DNA of 64,000 bases. It comes from Polyangiaceae bacterium. Lineage in GTDB: Bacteria > Myxococcota_A > Polyangia > Polyangiales > Polyangiaceae. Shown here in pieces: positions 9,325 through 17,703 of this stretch. The position numbers and the translations under genes are program-made. The notes under the pieces were generated by a model that ran no database searches, was not told the origin of the DNA, and was given only the letters and a program-made list of their open reading frames with translations. Where the stretch lies: NCBI GenBank assembly GCA_016715885.1, contig JADJXL010000012.1, positions 27,812 through 91,811 on the forward strand. The letters are read 5' to 3'. Numbering within the stretch: position 1 is the stretch's first letter; each line of letters starts with the position of its first letter.

Positions 9325-9347
9325 GCGGCCAGCCAACGGCCGGCCGC
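9325..9347. terminator. Hairpin between convergent genes, probable bidirectional terminator
   Basis: GCGGCC at 9325-9330 pairs with GGCCGC at 9342-9347 around an 11-base loop, in the 29-bp gap between the stop codons of the outer-membrane-like gene and the RDD gene. There is no clear U-run on either side, so intrinsic termination is inferred from position and stem strength only. Confidence 0.4.
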
Positions 9348-9884
9348 TCAACCCGCCAGCGTCTTGATGACCTTCGTGCCCGCGATTCGATCGTGCAGGC
9401 AGCGGCGCCCCTCGCCGAAAATCATCAAATACCCGACGAGATTGACGAGCGGTCCCACACAAGGAATGAAATTGATGGCCTGCGTGACCCACTCGCGCAT
9501 GGCGACGCCATCGCCAAAGCTCACGGGGGAACCGTCGAGTTTGACCACGCGAATGCGCATCCATTTTTTGCCAATGGTTTGTCCGGTGCGTGAAATCAGC
9601 ATCCATTGGTAAATGGAGAGCGGCAGAGCGGCCGGCATGATCATCAACCGCGCGAAGAATTTGTCCTTGAGGTCCTCGACGGTAAGTACGTCGATGGCAA
9701 GGAGCAATATCATCCAGGGAACGATGAGGCAGAGGGCCAAAAGCCCGTCGACGAGTCGGGCGAGAAACCGATCGAACGGCTCAGCCGGAAATTGCACCTC
9801 GTCCTCGTCGTCACCCGATGATGTCACCGCCTGATCGAATTGCGTCGGCGGAGCATAAGGATTTTGATCGTCCCCGTAGTTCAT
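9348..9884 (-). CDS. RDD-family membrane protein
   Basis: A 178-residue protein with a soluble acidic N-terminus and an RDD domain. FDRFLARLVDGLLALCLIVP gives the Arg-Asp pair in helix 1, followed by WMILLLAIDVL, and the signature TGQTIGKKWMRIRVVKLDG is followed by two more hydrophobic stretches and GRRCLHDRIAGTKVI. RDD proteins are small multipass membrane proteins, some linked to ion exchange; the substrate here is unknown. It is divergent from the purine-catabolic operon, with about 200 bp of intergenic DNA in which I saw no unambiguous promoter. Confidence 0.85.
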   Translation of the reverse strand: MNYGDDQNPYAPPTQFDQAVTSSGDDEDEVQFPAEPFDRFLARLVDGLLALCLIVPWMILLLAIDVLTVEDLKDKFFARLMIMPAALPLSIYQWMLISRTGQTIGKKWMRIRVVKLDGSPVSFGDGVAMREWVTQAINFIPCVGPLVNLVGYLMIFGEGRRCLHDRIAGTKVIKTLAG

Positions 9885-10085
9885 TCGTCCTCTCCGAGTT
9901 CGAGCGGATGTTGGCCCGCTCGCGATGAGAAGTCAATTGGTCTTGGGACGGCATGATAAACGAAATCTCGCGTTGCGTGACGTCTGCTCGGCGATGTCGA
10001 GTTTTGTTTGGCCCATCGAACATTCCCCTAGTGAGACGCCTGCAGATGAAACATACTTCCGGTGGTATAGAGGTTTGTCGATCCC

Positions 10086-11021
10086 ATGAATTCGCGTAAA
10101 GTCGCCGTCGTCGCGCTGGGGGGCAATGCGCTTCTTCGCGCTGGCGAAGTGGCGACGTCCGAAGTGCAAACGGCGCGTGCCGAGCAAGCGGCGCACTGCA
10201 TTGCAGAGCTCATAACGACAGGTTTTCGCGTCGTCATCATTCATGGGAATGGTCCGCAAGTGGGCAATTTGCTGCTGCAAATGGAGTCTGCGGCCGCGCG
10301 TGTCCCGCCGAGTCCGCTCGATGTGGCGGTTGCCGCAACCCAGGGCACGATGGGATACTTGCTCGAACGAGCGCTGCGTAACGAGCTATCGAGGCGTGCA
10401 GTTTCAGCGGAAGTCACGACCCTTCTCACGCTCGTCGAAGTCGATCCGGCAGATCCCGCATTCGTGCATCCGGAAAAACCCGTGGGACCGGTCCTCTCAC
10501 CCGAGCGAGCTCGTCACATGCGCGTCGTCGAACATGCGTCGATCGTCGAGGAACGAGGGCGGGGTTTTCGCAAAACCGTGCCGTCACCATTACCCATTTC
10601 CCTCGTCGAGGCGGGCATTTTGCGCACGCTCGTCGATGCTGGAATCATCGTCATGGCGGGCGGAGGTGGCGGCATTCCCGTCGTACGCGAGCAAAACGGG
10701 GTTTTACGTGGTATCGAAGCCGTCATCGACAAGGATCGCACGGCCGTGCTACTTGCGCGTGCAGTGCGCGCCACGCATCTCGTCATTCTCACGGAAGTCG
10801 AATACGTAGAGGAGCATTTTGGCCAAGTCAATGCGACACCCATTTTGAAAGCGAATGCCTCGCGCATGCGCGAATTGCTCGAGCGCGGCGAATTTCCGCC
10901 CGGCAACATGGGTCCGAAAATCGAAGCGGCGCTCGATTTTTTGAAAACCGGGGGAGAAGAGGTCATCATTACATCACTCGAAGCTTTGCCGCGCCAGGTA
11001 GGCACACACATTCTTCCGTGA
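10086..11021 (+). CDS. Carbamate kinase (ArcC/YqeA-like)
   Basis: A 311-residue amino-acid-kinase-fold enzyme with the carbamate kinase signatures VALGGNALLRAG, VIIHGNGPQVGNLL, GTMGYLLERAL, IVMAGGGGGIPV, AVIDKDRTAVLLARAV and a C-terminal NMGPKIEAALDFL. The reaction carbamoyl phosphate + ADP to ATP + carbamate gives substrate-level ATP. The GAGG at about 10070 supports the ATG at 10086. It is the first gene of the plus-strand arm, 9 bp ahead of the XdhD-like gene. Together with the YgeW-like carbamoyltransferase of the minus arm it could form the energy-conserving end of the pathway, as yqeA does in the E. coli xdh/yge locus. It is not beside arginine deiminase genes, which argues for the YqeA role. 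Confidence 0.92.
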   Translation: MNSRKVAVVALGGNALLRAGEVATSEVQTARAEQAAHCIAELITTGFRVVIIHGNGPQVGNLLLQMESAAARVPPSPLDVAVAATQGTMGYLLERALRNELSRRAVSAEVTTLLTLVEVDPADPAFVHPEKPVGPVLSPERARHMRVVEHASIVEERGRGFRKTVPSPLPISLVEAGILRTLVDAGIIVMAGGGGGIPVVREQNGVLRGIEAVIDKDRTAVLLARAVRATHLVILTEVEYVEEHFGQVNATPILKANASRMRELLERGEFPPGNMGPKIEAALDFLKTGGEEVIITSLEALPRQVGTHILP

Positions 11022-11030
11022 GTCCCGCAT

Positions 11031-13712
11031 ATGCATTCTCATGACAAGGATACAATCCACTTCACGCTCGATGGCACCCCCCATGTCGTGCATCCTCGCC
11101 CAGGTGAATCGTTGCTCGAGGTTTTACGGGAGCGTTGTGGTATCACGACGGTGAAAGATGGGTGTCGACCGCAGGGACAATGCGGCGCTTGTCTTGCCAT
11201 CGTGAATGGGCATCCGCGTGTCACGTGCACGCTGCCGATGGATCACGCCGATGGTGCCGTCATTACGACGCTCGCAGGTTTGCCCGCGGATGAACGCGAC
11301 CGATTGGTTCGCGCTTTTGCGCACGGCGCCGGCGGTGGTCAATGCGGATTTTGTATTCCCGCCATTGCGCTGCACGCAACATCGCTCGTGAAGCACCATC
11401 CCGAACCGACACGCAAAGAAATCGACCGCGCACTGGATTTGCATCTGTGCCGTTGTTCAGGATATGCGGGCATCGTTCGAGCCATCGAATCGTACGCTCG
11501 GGAAAAACGTGGCGGCGAAAAGGCGCTCGGTCCCGCGGATGGGGGCGTGGGTGCGCCGTCCGCAAGAATCGGTGCGGCAGAGCAGGTGCTTGGTGAGAAA
11601 CAGTTTGTCGCGGATATGTCTCGCGAAGGTATGCTTCATGGAGCGGTGGTGTTGTCGGCGCACGCCCGAGCAAAAATATTGAATATCGATACGACGAGAG
11701 CGCGCGCTCTGCCTGGTGTCGTGACCGTCGTGACGGCAGAAGACGTTCCGGCCGAGCGCTACCAGGGGCTTCTCGAACGGGATTGGCCCGTATTCATAGC
11801 CATGGGTGAAGAGGCGCGATGCGTGGGCGACGTGCTTGCGGCCATTGCGGCGGAAGATCTTGCCACCGCGCGTGAAGCAGCGCGGCTCGTGCATGTCGAA
11901 TACGAAGTGCTCGAACCCGTCGTCGATCCGGCCGTGGCGCTCGAAGCTGCACACCGAATCAACCCAAAGCACGAAAATCTTTTGGGCCGAACCGGCATTC
12001 GTCGTGGAAATGCATCGGACGCATTGGCCCAGAGCCGTCATGTCGCTCGAGGTATTTTTACGACGCAACGAATCGAGCATCTTTTTCTCGAGCCGGAATG
12101 CGCGCTTGCCGAAATGCTTCCCGATGGTCGAGTGTGCGTCCATTCCCAGGGTCAAGGGGTTTATGACGACCGGCGGCAGATTGCATCCATGCTTGGCCTT
12201 CCGGAGGATCGCGTCGTCGTGCGGCTCGTGCCGAATGGCGGTGCATTTGGCGGCAAAGAGGACCTCTCGATTCAGGCGCACGCCGCACTTTTGGCATGGA
12301 AAACGGGTCGTCCGGTAAAACTGCCGCTCGATCGCGAACAGTCCATTCGCATGCATCCGAAGCGGCACCCGATGCGTCTCGAATACGAGGTGGGTTGCGA
12401 CGTCGAGGGGCATCTCACGGCCGTGCGAGCTTATATTCTGGGCGATAGCGGCGCGTATGCTTCCGTCGGGGCCAAGGTGCTCGAACGCGCCGCCGGTCAT
12501 GCTGCGGGAGCTTATCATGTTCCGCATGTGGACGTATTGGCAATGGCAGCGTACACGAACAACCCTCCGAGCGGCGCAATGCGCGGTTTTGGTGTCCCAC
12601 AAGTAACGTTTGCGCTCGAAGCGTGCATCGACGAGCTTGCCGCGATGACGGGACTCGATAGGTGGGAGATTCGGTATCGTAATGCCGTTCGTGTGGGCGA
12701 TCCCGTGACGACGGGGCAAATCTTGAAAAAGTCCGTCGGCATCGAGCGATGTCTATTGGCAGTCAAACCAGCGTGGGACGAAGCCAGGAAAAACAATCGA
12801 GCGGTCGGGATTGCGTGCGGGATCAAAAATTCGGGTATTGGCAATGGTGTGCCCGAACGAGGTCGAGTGCTGCTCCGTGTCGAGAACGACGCGACCATTT
12901 CATTGTTCAACGGTTTTACCGAAATGGGCCAAGGGCTCTTTACTGTGCTTGCACAGATTGCCGCGGAAGTAACGAGTTTGCCTCTCGCGACATTCCGCCC
13001 GCGTGTGGATACGGACGTTCCTTGCGATACGGGACAAACCACGGCGTCACGCGGAGCGCTCTTGTCGGGACGGGCCGCCGAAATAGCTGCGAAGAAATTG
13101 AAGGAAGCGCTCGGTGCGGGGAAAACGCTTGTCGAGCTCGCGGGGCAATGGTTTTACGGAGAACATCAGATTACGGACACGACGCCCATCGATACATACG
13201 CTGCCGAGCCCAAGACGCATACGACGTACGGATTTGCCGCGCAGGTCGTTTTGCTCGATGAAGAAGGGCGCATCGAGCGAGTCGTTGCGGCGCACGATGT
13301 GGGGCGTGCATTGAATCCCGCATTTTGCAAGGGACAAATCGAGGGGGCCATTCACATGGGGCTCGGTTATGCGCTCACCGAAGAGCTCGCATGCGAAAAG
13401 GGAATGCCTACGACGTTTTGGCTGCGTGACTTGGGCGTCTTGCGCGCGCGTGACATGCCCGAGGTCGAAGTCATTCTCGTGGAAGAGGCGGAGCCGGAGG
13501 GGCCGTTTGGTGCGAAAGGAATTGGCGAAATCGGGCTCGTGCCAACGGCAGCGGCGGTGGCGTCTGCTCTATACGCGGCAGATGGAATTCGGCGTCGAGA
13601 ATTGCCCTTGAAGGAATCGACCGCGGCCAAGGCAATGAGCGTCGGACCGCATCATGCCCACCATCACCCGCCACCTTCCGAGCGAATGTTTTTTCGCAAA
13701 GGAGGGCATTGA
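11031..13712 (+). CDS. xdhD: XdhD-like molybdenum hydroxylase (selenium-dependent xanthine dehydrogenase family)
   Basis: 893 residues combining an N-terminal double [2Fe-2S] domain with a large molybdopterin domain. The plant-type cluster ligands are C45, C51, C54 and C66; the second cluster uses C105, C108, C140 and C142 (GQCGFC...LCRC). The Moco part shows HSQGQGVYDDR (about 371-381), GGAFGGKE (403-410), EMGQGLFTVLAQ, and GAKGIGEIGL with the presumed catalytic Glu at 833. There is no FAD domain and no separate FAD subunit gene in the window, so electrons must leave by another protein. The C-terminus carries a His-rich HHAHHHPPP stretch. The fused layout and neighbours match E. coli XdhD, a (hypo)xanthine/urate-type hydroxylase. 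Selenium dependence is a family prediction only. Confidence 0.88.
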   Translation: MHSHDKDTIHFTLDGTPHVVHPRPGESLLEVLRERCGITTVKDGCRPQGQCGACLAIVNGHPRVTCTLPMDHADGAVITTLAGLPADERDRLVRAFAHGAGGGQCGFCIPAIALHATSLVKHHPEPTRKEIDRALDLHLCRCSGYAGIVRAIESYAREKRGGEKALGPADGGVGAPSARIGAAEQVLGEKQFVADMSREGMLHGAVVLSAHARAKILNIDTTRARALPGVVTVVTAEDVPAERYQGLLERDWPVFIAMGEEARCVGDVLAAIAAEDLATAREAARLVHVEYEVLEPVVDPAVALEAAHRINPKHENLLGRTGIRRGNASDALAQSRHVARGIFTTQRIEHLFLEPECALAEMLPDGRVCVHSQGQGVYDDRRQIASMLGLPEDRVVVRLVPNGGAFGGKEDLSIQAHAALLAWKTGRPVKLPLDREQSIRMHPKRHPMRLEYEVGCDVEGHLTAVRAYILGDSGAYASVGAKVLERAAGHAAGAYHVPHVDVLAMAAYTNNPPSGAMRGFGVPQVTFALEACIDELAAMTGLDRWEIRYRNAVRVGDPVTTGQILKKSVGIERCLLAVKPAWDEARKNNRAVGIACGIKNSGIGNGVPERGRVLLRVENDATISLFNGFTEMGQGLFTVLAQIAAEVTSLPLATFRPRVDTDVPCDTGQTTASRGALLSGRAAEIAAKKLKEALGAGKTLVELAGQWFYGEHQITDTTPIDTYAAEPKTHTTYGFAAQVVLLDEEGRIERVVAAHDVGRALNPAFCKGQIEGAIHMGLGYALTEELACEKGMPTTFWLRDLGVLRARDMPEVEVILVEEAEPEGPFGAKGIGEIGLVPTAAAVASALYAADGIRRRELPLKESTAAKAMSVGPHHAHHHPPPSERMFFRKGGH

Positions 13713-14810
13713 GTGGCTCGTATCGACCGCGGTTTCGTCAATGCGCATACGCACCTGTACAGTGGCCTTTCGCCCCTGGGTTTGCCGCCGCTCGACCCGC
13801 CGCCGCGGAATTTTCTCGACATTCTCGCGCGGCGCTGGTGGATCCTCGACCGAGCGCTCGATCACGACATCCTTCTAGCATCAGCACGGTTTTGCGTCGC
13901 GAATGCACTCCTTGCCGGTACCACCGTGCTCGTCGACCACCATGAATCTCCTCATTGCATCGAAGGTTCGCTCGATGTGATTGCCGATGCGTGCCAAGAC
14001 CTCGGCATTCGCGCGGTCGTCTGTTATGGCACGAGCGAACGCAATCATGGCGAAAAAGAGGCTTTGGCGGGGCTCGAAGAAAATCGCAGATTCATTGAAG
14101 AAAACCAACGACCACTCGTGCGGGGCGCCGTGGGTTTGCATGCCTCGTTCACGCTCGGAGATGCCTCGATTCGGCGCGCGGGGGACCTTGCGCGGCGCCT
14201 GCGCGCGCCCATTCACGTGCACGTGGCCGAAGACATGGCCGACGTGGAGGATGCAAAGCAGCGTGGTTACGCAGGGCCGCTCGAAAGATTGCTCGCGCTG
14301 GATGCTCTTCCGCCGAATTCGATTCTTGCGCACGGCGTTCACTTGACGCGTGCGAATGTGCAAAGCGACCTTGCCAACGTGTATGCGTGGATCGTTCAAA
14401 ATCCTCGTTCGAACGAAGCAAATGGCGTAGGATATGCTCGCGTTTTGGGCCTCGAGGATCGCGTAGCGCTTGGTACGGATGGTTTTCCGTCGAATATGCA
14501 AGACGAACGGGACGCGCTCGAGCGAATAGCGAAAAAAGATGACGAAGTTTCTGCGGCAGAGCTCGTGCAGAATCGTCTCGAGGCGTCGTCTCGTCTTGCG
14601 TACGAATTTTTCGGCGCGCGTAGCGATGATCACGTCGAATGGGACGAAAATTTCAGTGCTCGCGCGCCGCGGAGCGTCACCATTGCAGGACGCGAATTGG
14701 TTCGGGATGGCAACCTCGTGTCGGGGAATTTGCCATCCATTCGCGAAGAAGCCGAGCGCGCGGCAGCGCGGCTTTTCGAGCGAATGCAATCGACGGGAGA
14801 CAAACCATGA
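13713..14810 (+). CDS. ssnA: SsnA-like metal-dependent amidohydrolase, short form
   Basis: 365 residues starting at GTG directly after the xdhD stop, with an AGGAGG-type site just upstream. Metal-binding motifs of the amidohydrolase superfamily are present: NAHTH (H12, H14), HVHVAED, AHGVHL and GTDGFPSN. The stretch WWILDRALDHD and VLVDHHESPHCIEGSL closely resemble E. coli SsnA (about 440 residues). Unlike SsnA it starts immediately at the first metal motif and lacks the ~55-residue N-terminal half of the composite beta-sandwich; the C-terminal sandwich is also short. It probably hydrolyses a ring or amidine C-N bond in purine breakdown. The next gene starts in its stop codon (ATGA). Confidence 0.85.
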   Translation: MARIDRGFVNAHTHLYSGLSPLGLPPLDPPPRNFLDILARRWWILDRALDHDILLASARFCVANALLAGTTVLVDHHESPHCIEGSLDVIADACQDLGIRAVVCYGTSERNHGEKEALAGLEENRRFIEENQRPLVRGAVGLHASFTLGDASIRRAGDLARRLRAPIHVHVAEDMADVEDAKQRGYAGPLERLLALDALPPNSILAHGVHLTRANVQSDLANVYAWIVQNPRSNEANGVGYARVLGLEDRVALGTDGFPSNMQDERDALERIAKKDDEVSAAELVQNRLEASSRLAYEFFGARSDDHVEWDENFSARAPRSVTIAGRELVRDGNLVSGNLPSIREEAERAAARLFERMQSTGDKP

Positions 14811-16306
14811 CTCGGCTCGGAATCGAGGAGCGAATCGTCGACGACTCTACGCTCGAGCGCACGGCAGCCAGGTTTCGTGAGCGAGGCATTACGCTTCCGA
14901 CATTTGCCGAGCTATCGGATCCGCGGCGTATTGGGCCGTCGGTCGTGGAGAAGCTCGCGACCATTGGGCCGGACGAATCACATCCGTTGAATTTGTTTCG
15001 CGTGCATTGGTACAACGACGAAACGGCGGCGCGATTTCGCGACACGCCGGCACACGTCGTGTTGCCATCGTCGCTTACCGGAGTGCGTGCACGTATCGTC
15101 GTTGCGCTGGGTGATCGTTTTCCACTCATTCGTGCACACAAGGTTCTCGCGGCGTACGCGTGCCTCGTTCCGCGCCTCGTCACAGGCCAATTCGACCCCA
15201 CGTTTCATCGAGCGCTCTGGCCTTCCACGGGCAACTATTGTCGTGGAGGTGTAGCGATATCGAAGATACTCGGTTGTCGTGGCGTTGCCATTCTCCCCGA
15301 AGGAATGAGCCAAGAGCGATTCAGGTGGCTCGAGCAATGGGTGGAGGATCCGGCGGCGGACATCGTGAAGACGCGCGGCAAAGAAAGCGACGTGAAAGAA
15401 ATTTACGATGCGTGCGAATTTCTCGAGCGGCAAGATCCGGCAAACGTCGTTTTTAATCAATTCTGTGAATTCGGTAATCATCTTGCGCATCGTCTGGTGA
15501 CCGGCAGCGCCTTGGGGCGCATATTCGAAGCGCTGCGCGAAAAGCAGCCAAATCTACAATTGGCGGCGTTCGTGTCGGCAACCGGTTCGGCGGGCACGAT
15601 TGGAGCCGGCGACTATTTGAAGGATCGCTTCGGGAGTCGCATCGTCGCAGCCGAAGCGCTCGAATGTCCCACGATGCTTTACAATGGATTCGGTTCGCAC
15701 AACATCCAAGGCATTGGCGACAAGCACGTTCCGCTCATTCACAACGTCATGAATACGGATATCGTCACGGCCATTTCGGACGCGGCGACCGATAGATTGT
15801 TCGTTCTGTTCAACGATCCGGTTGGACGCGCATACTTGGCCGAACGTTGTGGCATTTCGCCCGACATCATCTCGCAGTTGGGGTCCTTCGGCATTTCATC
15901 CATCTGCAATGTTCTCGGCGCGATCAAAGTGGCCCGTTATTTCGACCTCGGCGACGACGACGTCATCATGACGATCGCAACCGACGGAGCGAGCATGTAT
16001 ACGAGTGAATGCCCGCGCATTCTGGGCGAACGTTACGGCGGCCGTTTCGATGATCGATCGGCGGCGCAGGCATTTGGCGAAGACATTCTCGGGGCAGACG
16101 TCGATCACCTCCTCGAATTGAGACACGTCGATCGTACGCGTATCTTCAATTTGGGCTACTTTACATGGGTCGAACAGCGTGGAGTTTCGCTTGCCGACTT
16201 CGAGGCGCGGCGTCAACAAGCGTTCTGGCGAGCACTCGAAAAGCTCCCGGCACGCTGGGACGAGCTCATTCGCGAGCTGAACGGGCGCATTGGGGGGCGT
16301 GAATGA
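14807..16306 (+). CDS. PLP-dependent enzyme, fold type II (tryptophan synthase beta/cysteine synthase superfamily)
   Basis: About 499 residues from an ATG overlapping the ssnA stop. Fold-type II features are a probable Schiff-base lysine in RAHKVLAAYACL, the substrate-binding STGNYCRGG loop, PEGMSQERF and a phosphate-binding glycine run (SATGSAGTIGAGDYL). The protein is longer than cysteine synthases and has a C-terminal ~100-residue extension. In E. coli the equivalent locus position holds YgeX, the 2,3-diaminopropionate ammonia-lyase that makes pyruvate and ammonia. A lyase or ammonia-releasing role here is inferred from context. It is translationally coupled to both neighbours, so it is an integral part of the operon rather than a bystander. 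Confidence 0.75.
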   Translation: MTRLGIEERIVDDSTLERTAARFRERGITLPTFAELSDPRRIGPSVVEKLATIGPDESHPLNLFRVHWYNDETAARFRDTPAHVVLPSSLTGVRARIVVALGDRFPLIRAHKVLAAYACLVPRLVTGQFDPTFHRALWPSTGNYCRGGVAISKILGCRGVAILPEGMSQERFRWLEQWVEDPAADIVKTRGKESDVKEIYDACEFLERQDPANVVFNQFCEFGNHLAHRLVTGSALGRIFEALREKQPNLQLAAFVSATGSAGTIGAGDYLKDRFGSRIVAAEALECPTMLYNGFGSHNIQGIGDKHVPLIHNVMNTDIVTAISDAATDRLFVLFNDPVGRAYLAERCGISPDIISQLGSFGISSICNVLGAIKVARYFDLGDDDVIMTIATDGASMYTSECPRILGERYGGRFDDRSAAQAFGEDILGADVDHLLELRHVDRTRIFNLGYFTWVEQRGVSLADFEARRQQAFWRALEKLPARWDELIRELNGRIGGRE

Positions 16307-17703
16307 CGCGGTCGATGCTGGTTTGTTCTGGCTGCGGCTACGAATTGCCAAAACTTCGCGACATGCCGCTCGGATTTCGGTGTGCACACGCCGAGGGCGA
16401 AGCGACGATCGATCACGTGCTCGCGCGAAAGCTCGGCGATGCGGGGCAATTGCAGCCATGTTTAGGCGAGACAAACCCATTTCTGCGGTTTCGCCATTTT
16501 GACCATGTATATCTTGCGGCGCAACACGCCGGTTTGTCCGACCAGCAGTATGTGGACATTGTTCAGCGGCTCGATGATGCCATCGCGAGCGTCGATGGTC
16601 ATGGATTCCGCGTGACACCGTATGGCAAAGCCGAGCTGCTCGGATGCGCCATGGGTTTTTCTGGGCAAGGTGGTATTTGGATAAAGAACGAAACGGGAAA
16701 TGTTTCCGGTTCACACAAGGGTCGGCATTTGTTTTCGGCGCTCGTGCACCTCGAAGTCGTCCGCGCGCTTGCTTTGGCTGATGTTTCCGCGGAGCTCGTC
16801 ATTGCGAGTTGTGGCAATGCCGCTCTGGCAGCGGCGGTGCTTGCGCGAGCGGCGCAGCGGACGCTACGCGTATTCGTGCCGGAAGATGCCGACGCTGTGG
16901 TTTTGTCGCAAATACGGTCTCTTGGAGCGCAAATTGAAGTGTGCCCACGGGAGCCGGGCGTTCTGGGGGATCCGACGTATCGTCGTTTTCGCGAAGCGAT
17001 TCGTTCGGGCGGCATCCCATTTTCATGTCAAGGCCCCGACCAAGCACTGGCGATTCAAGGTGGCAAAACGATCGCTTGGGAAATGATTCATTCGGACGAA
17101 CCTGCGCCCGAGCGGGTTTTCGTGCAGGTGGGTGGCGGTGCGCTGGCCAGTGCGGTTTTCTCGACATTCGAGGAGGCCGTAGCATTGTCGAAAATCGAAT
17201 CGTTGCCGCGCCTTCACGCCGTGCAAACGCAAGGATGTTTTCCGTTGGCGCGAGCATACACGCGTCTTATGAGCGACATCGAACGGCGTTATTCGCTGCA
17301 GTTACCCGAAGACGAAGAGGCGCGGGCGGCATTCTTACGCGACGTGCTTGGTTCCGCGGGCATCGAAGACGTCGTGCGATATGCAGCGCGCAATCGTGCG
17401 CAATTCATGCAGCCGTGGGAGGAGACACCGCATAGCATTGCGCATGGAATTTTGGACGACGAAACCTACGATTGGCTTGCGATCGTGCGCGCAATGCTGC
17501 TTTCCGCCGGTTTTCCCATCATCGTCGAGGATGGTGACATTCAACATGCGCTCGACGTGGGACGTCGTGAAACGGGTATCGACGTGTGTGCGACGGGCGC
17601 TGCGTCGCTCGCGGGCGCGTATGTGCTCGCGCGAGCGCGTCCTTCTGTGCTGGGCGAGCGTGTGACGGTGCTTTTTACGGGGCGCCGTCGCGATTCGAAT
17701 TAA
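16303..17703 (+). CDS. PLP-dependent threonine-synthase-like enzyme
   Basis: 466 residues; the ATG at 16303 overlaps the preceding stop (ATGA). The N-terminus has a zinc-ribbon-like CSGCGYELP pair, as in threonine synthases. It is followed by KNETGNVSGSHKGRH with the presumed PLP lysine, IASCGNAALAAAVLARAA (phosphate and substrate loop) and VFVQVGGGALASAV. No homoserine-pathway gene is nearby, so threonine synthesis is unlikely. Position and coupling suggest a lyase acting on an amino acid produced from purine degradation, perhaps sharing the YgeX-like job with the preceding enzyme. The gene ends head-on with ygeW: the two stop codons share bases 17701-17702. Confidence 0.75.
   Translation: MTRSMLVCSGCGYELPKLRDMPLGFRCAHAEGEATIDHVLARKLGDAGQLQPCLGETNPFLRFRHFDHVYLAAQHAGLSDQQYVDIVQRLDDAIASVDGHGFRVTPYGKAELLGCAMGFSGQGGIWIKNETGNVSGSHKGRHLFSALVHLEVVRALALADVSAELVIASCGNAALAAAVLARAAQRTLRVFVPEDADAVVLSQIRSLGAQIEVCPREPGVLGDPTYRRFREAIRSGGIPFSCQGPDQALAIQGGKTIAWEMIHSDEPAPERVFVQVGGGALASAVFSTFEEAVALSKIESLPRLHAVQTQGCFPLARAYTRLMSDIERRYSLQLPEDEEARAAFLRDVLGSAGIEDVVRYAARNRAQFMQPWEETPHSIAHGILDDETYDWLAIVRAMLLSAGFPIIVEDGDIQHALDVGRRETGIDVCATGAASLAGAYVLARARPSVLGERVTVLFTGRRRDSN

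Noticed and set aside
9885..10085. Sigma-54-type promoter before the carbamate kinase gene
   Set aside because: A TGGCCC...CATTCC stretch near 10012 departs from the TGGCAC-N5-TTGC consensus too much to call.
11457..12719. Long open frame antisense to the xdhD gene
   Set aside because: It lies wholly opposite conserved Moco-domain sequence and shows no independent coding signal.
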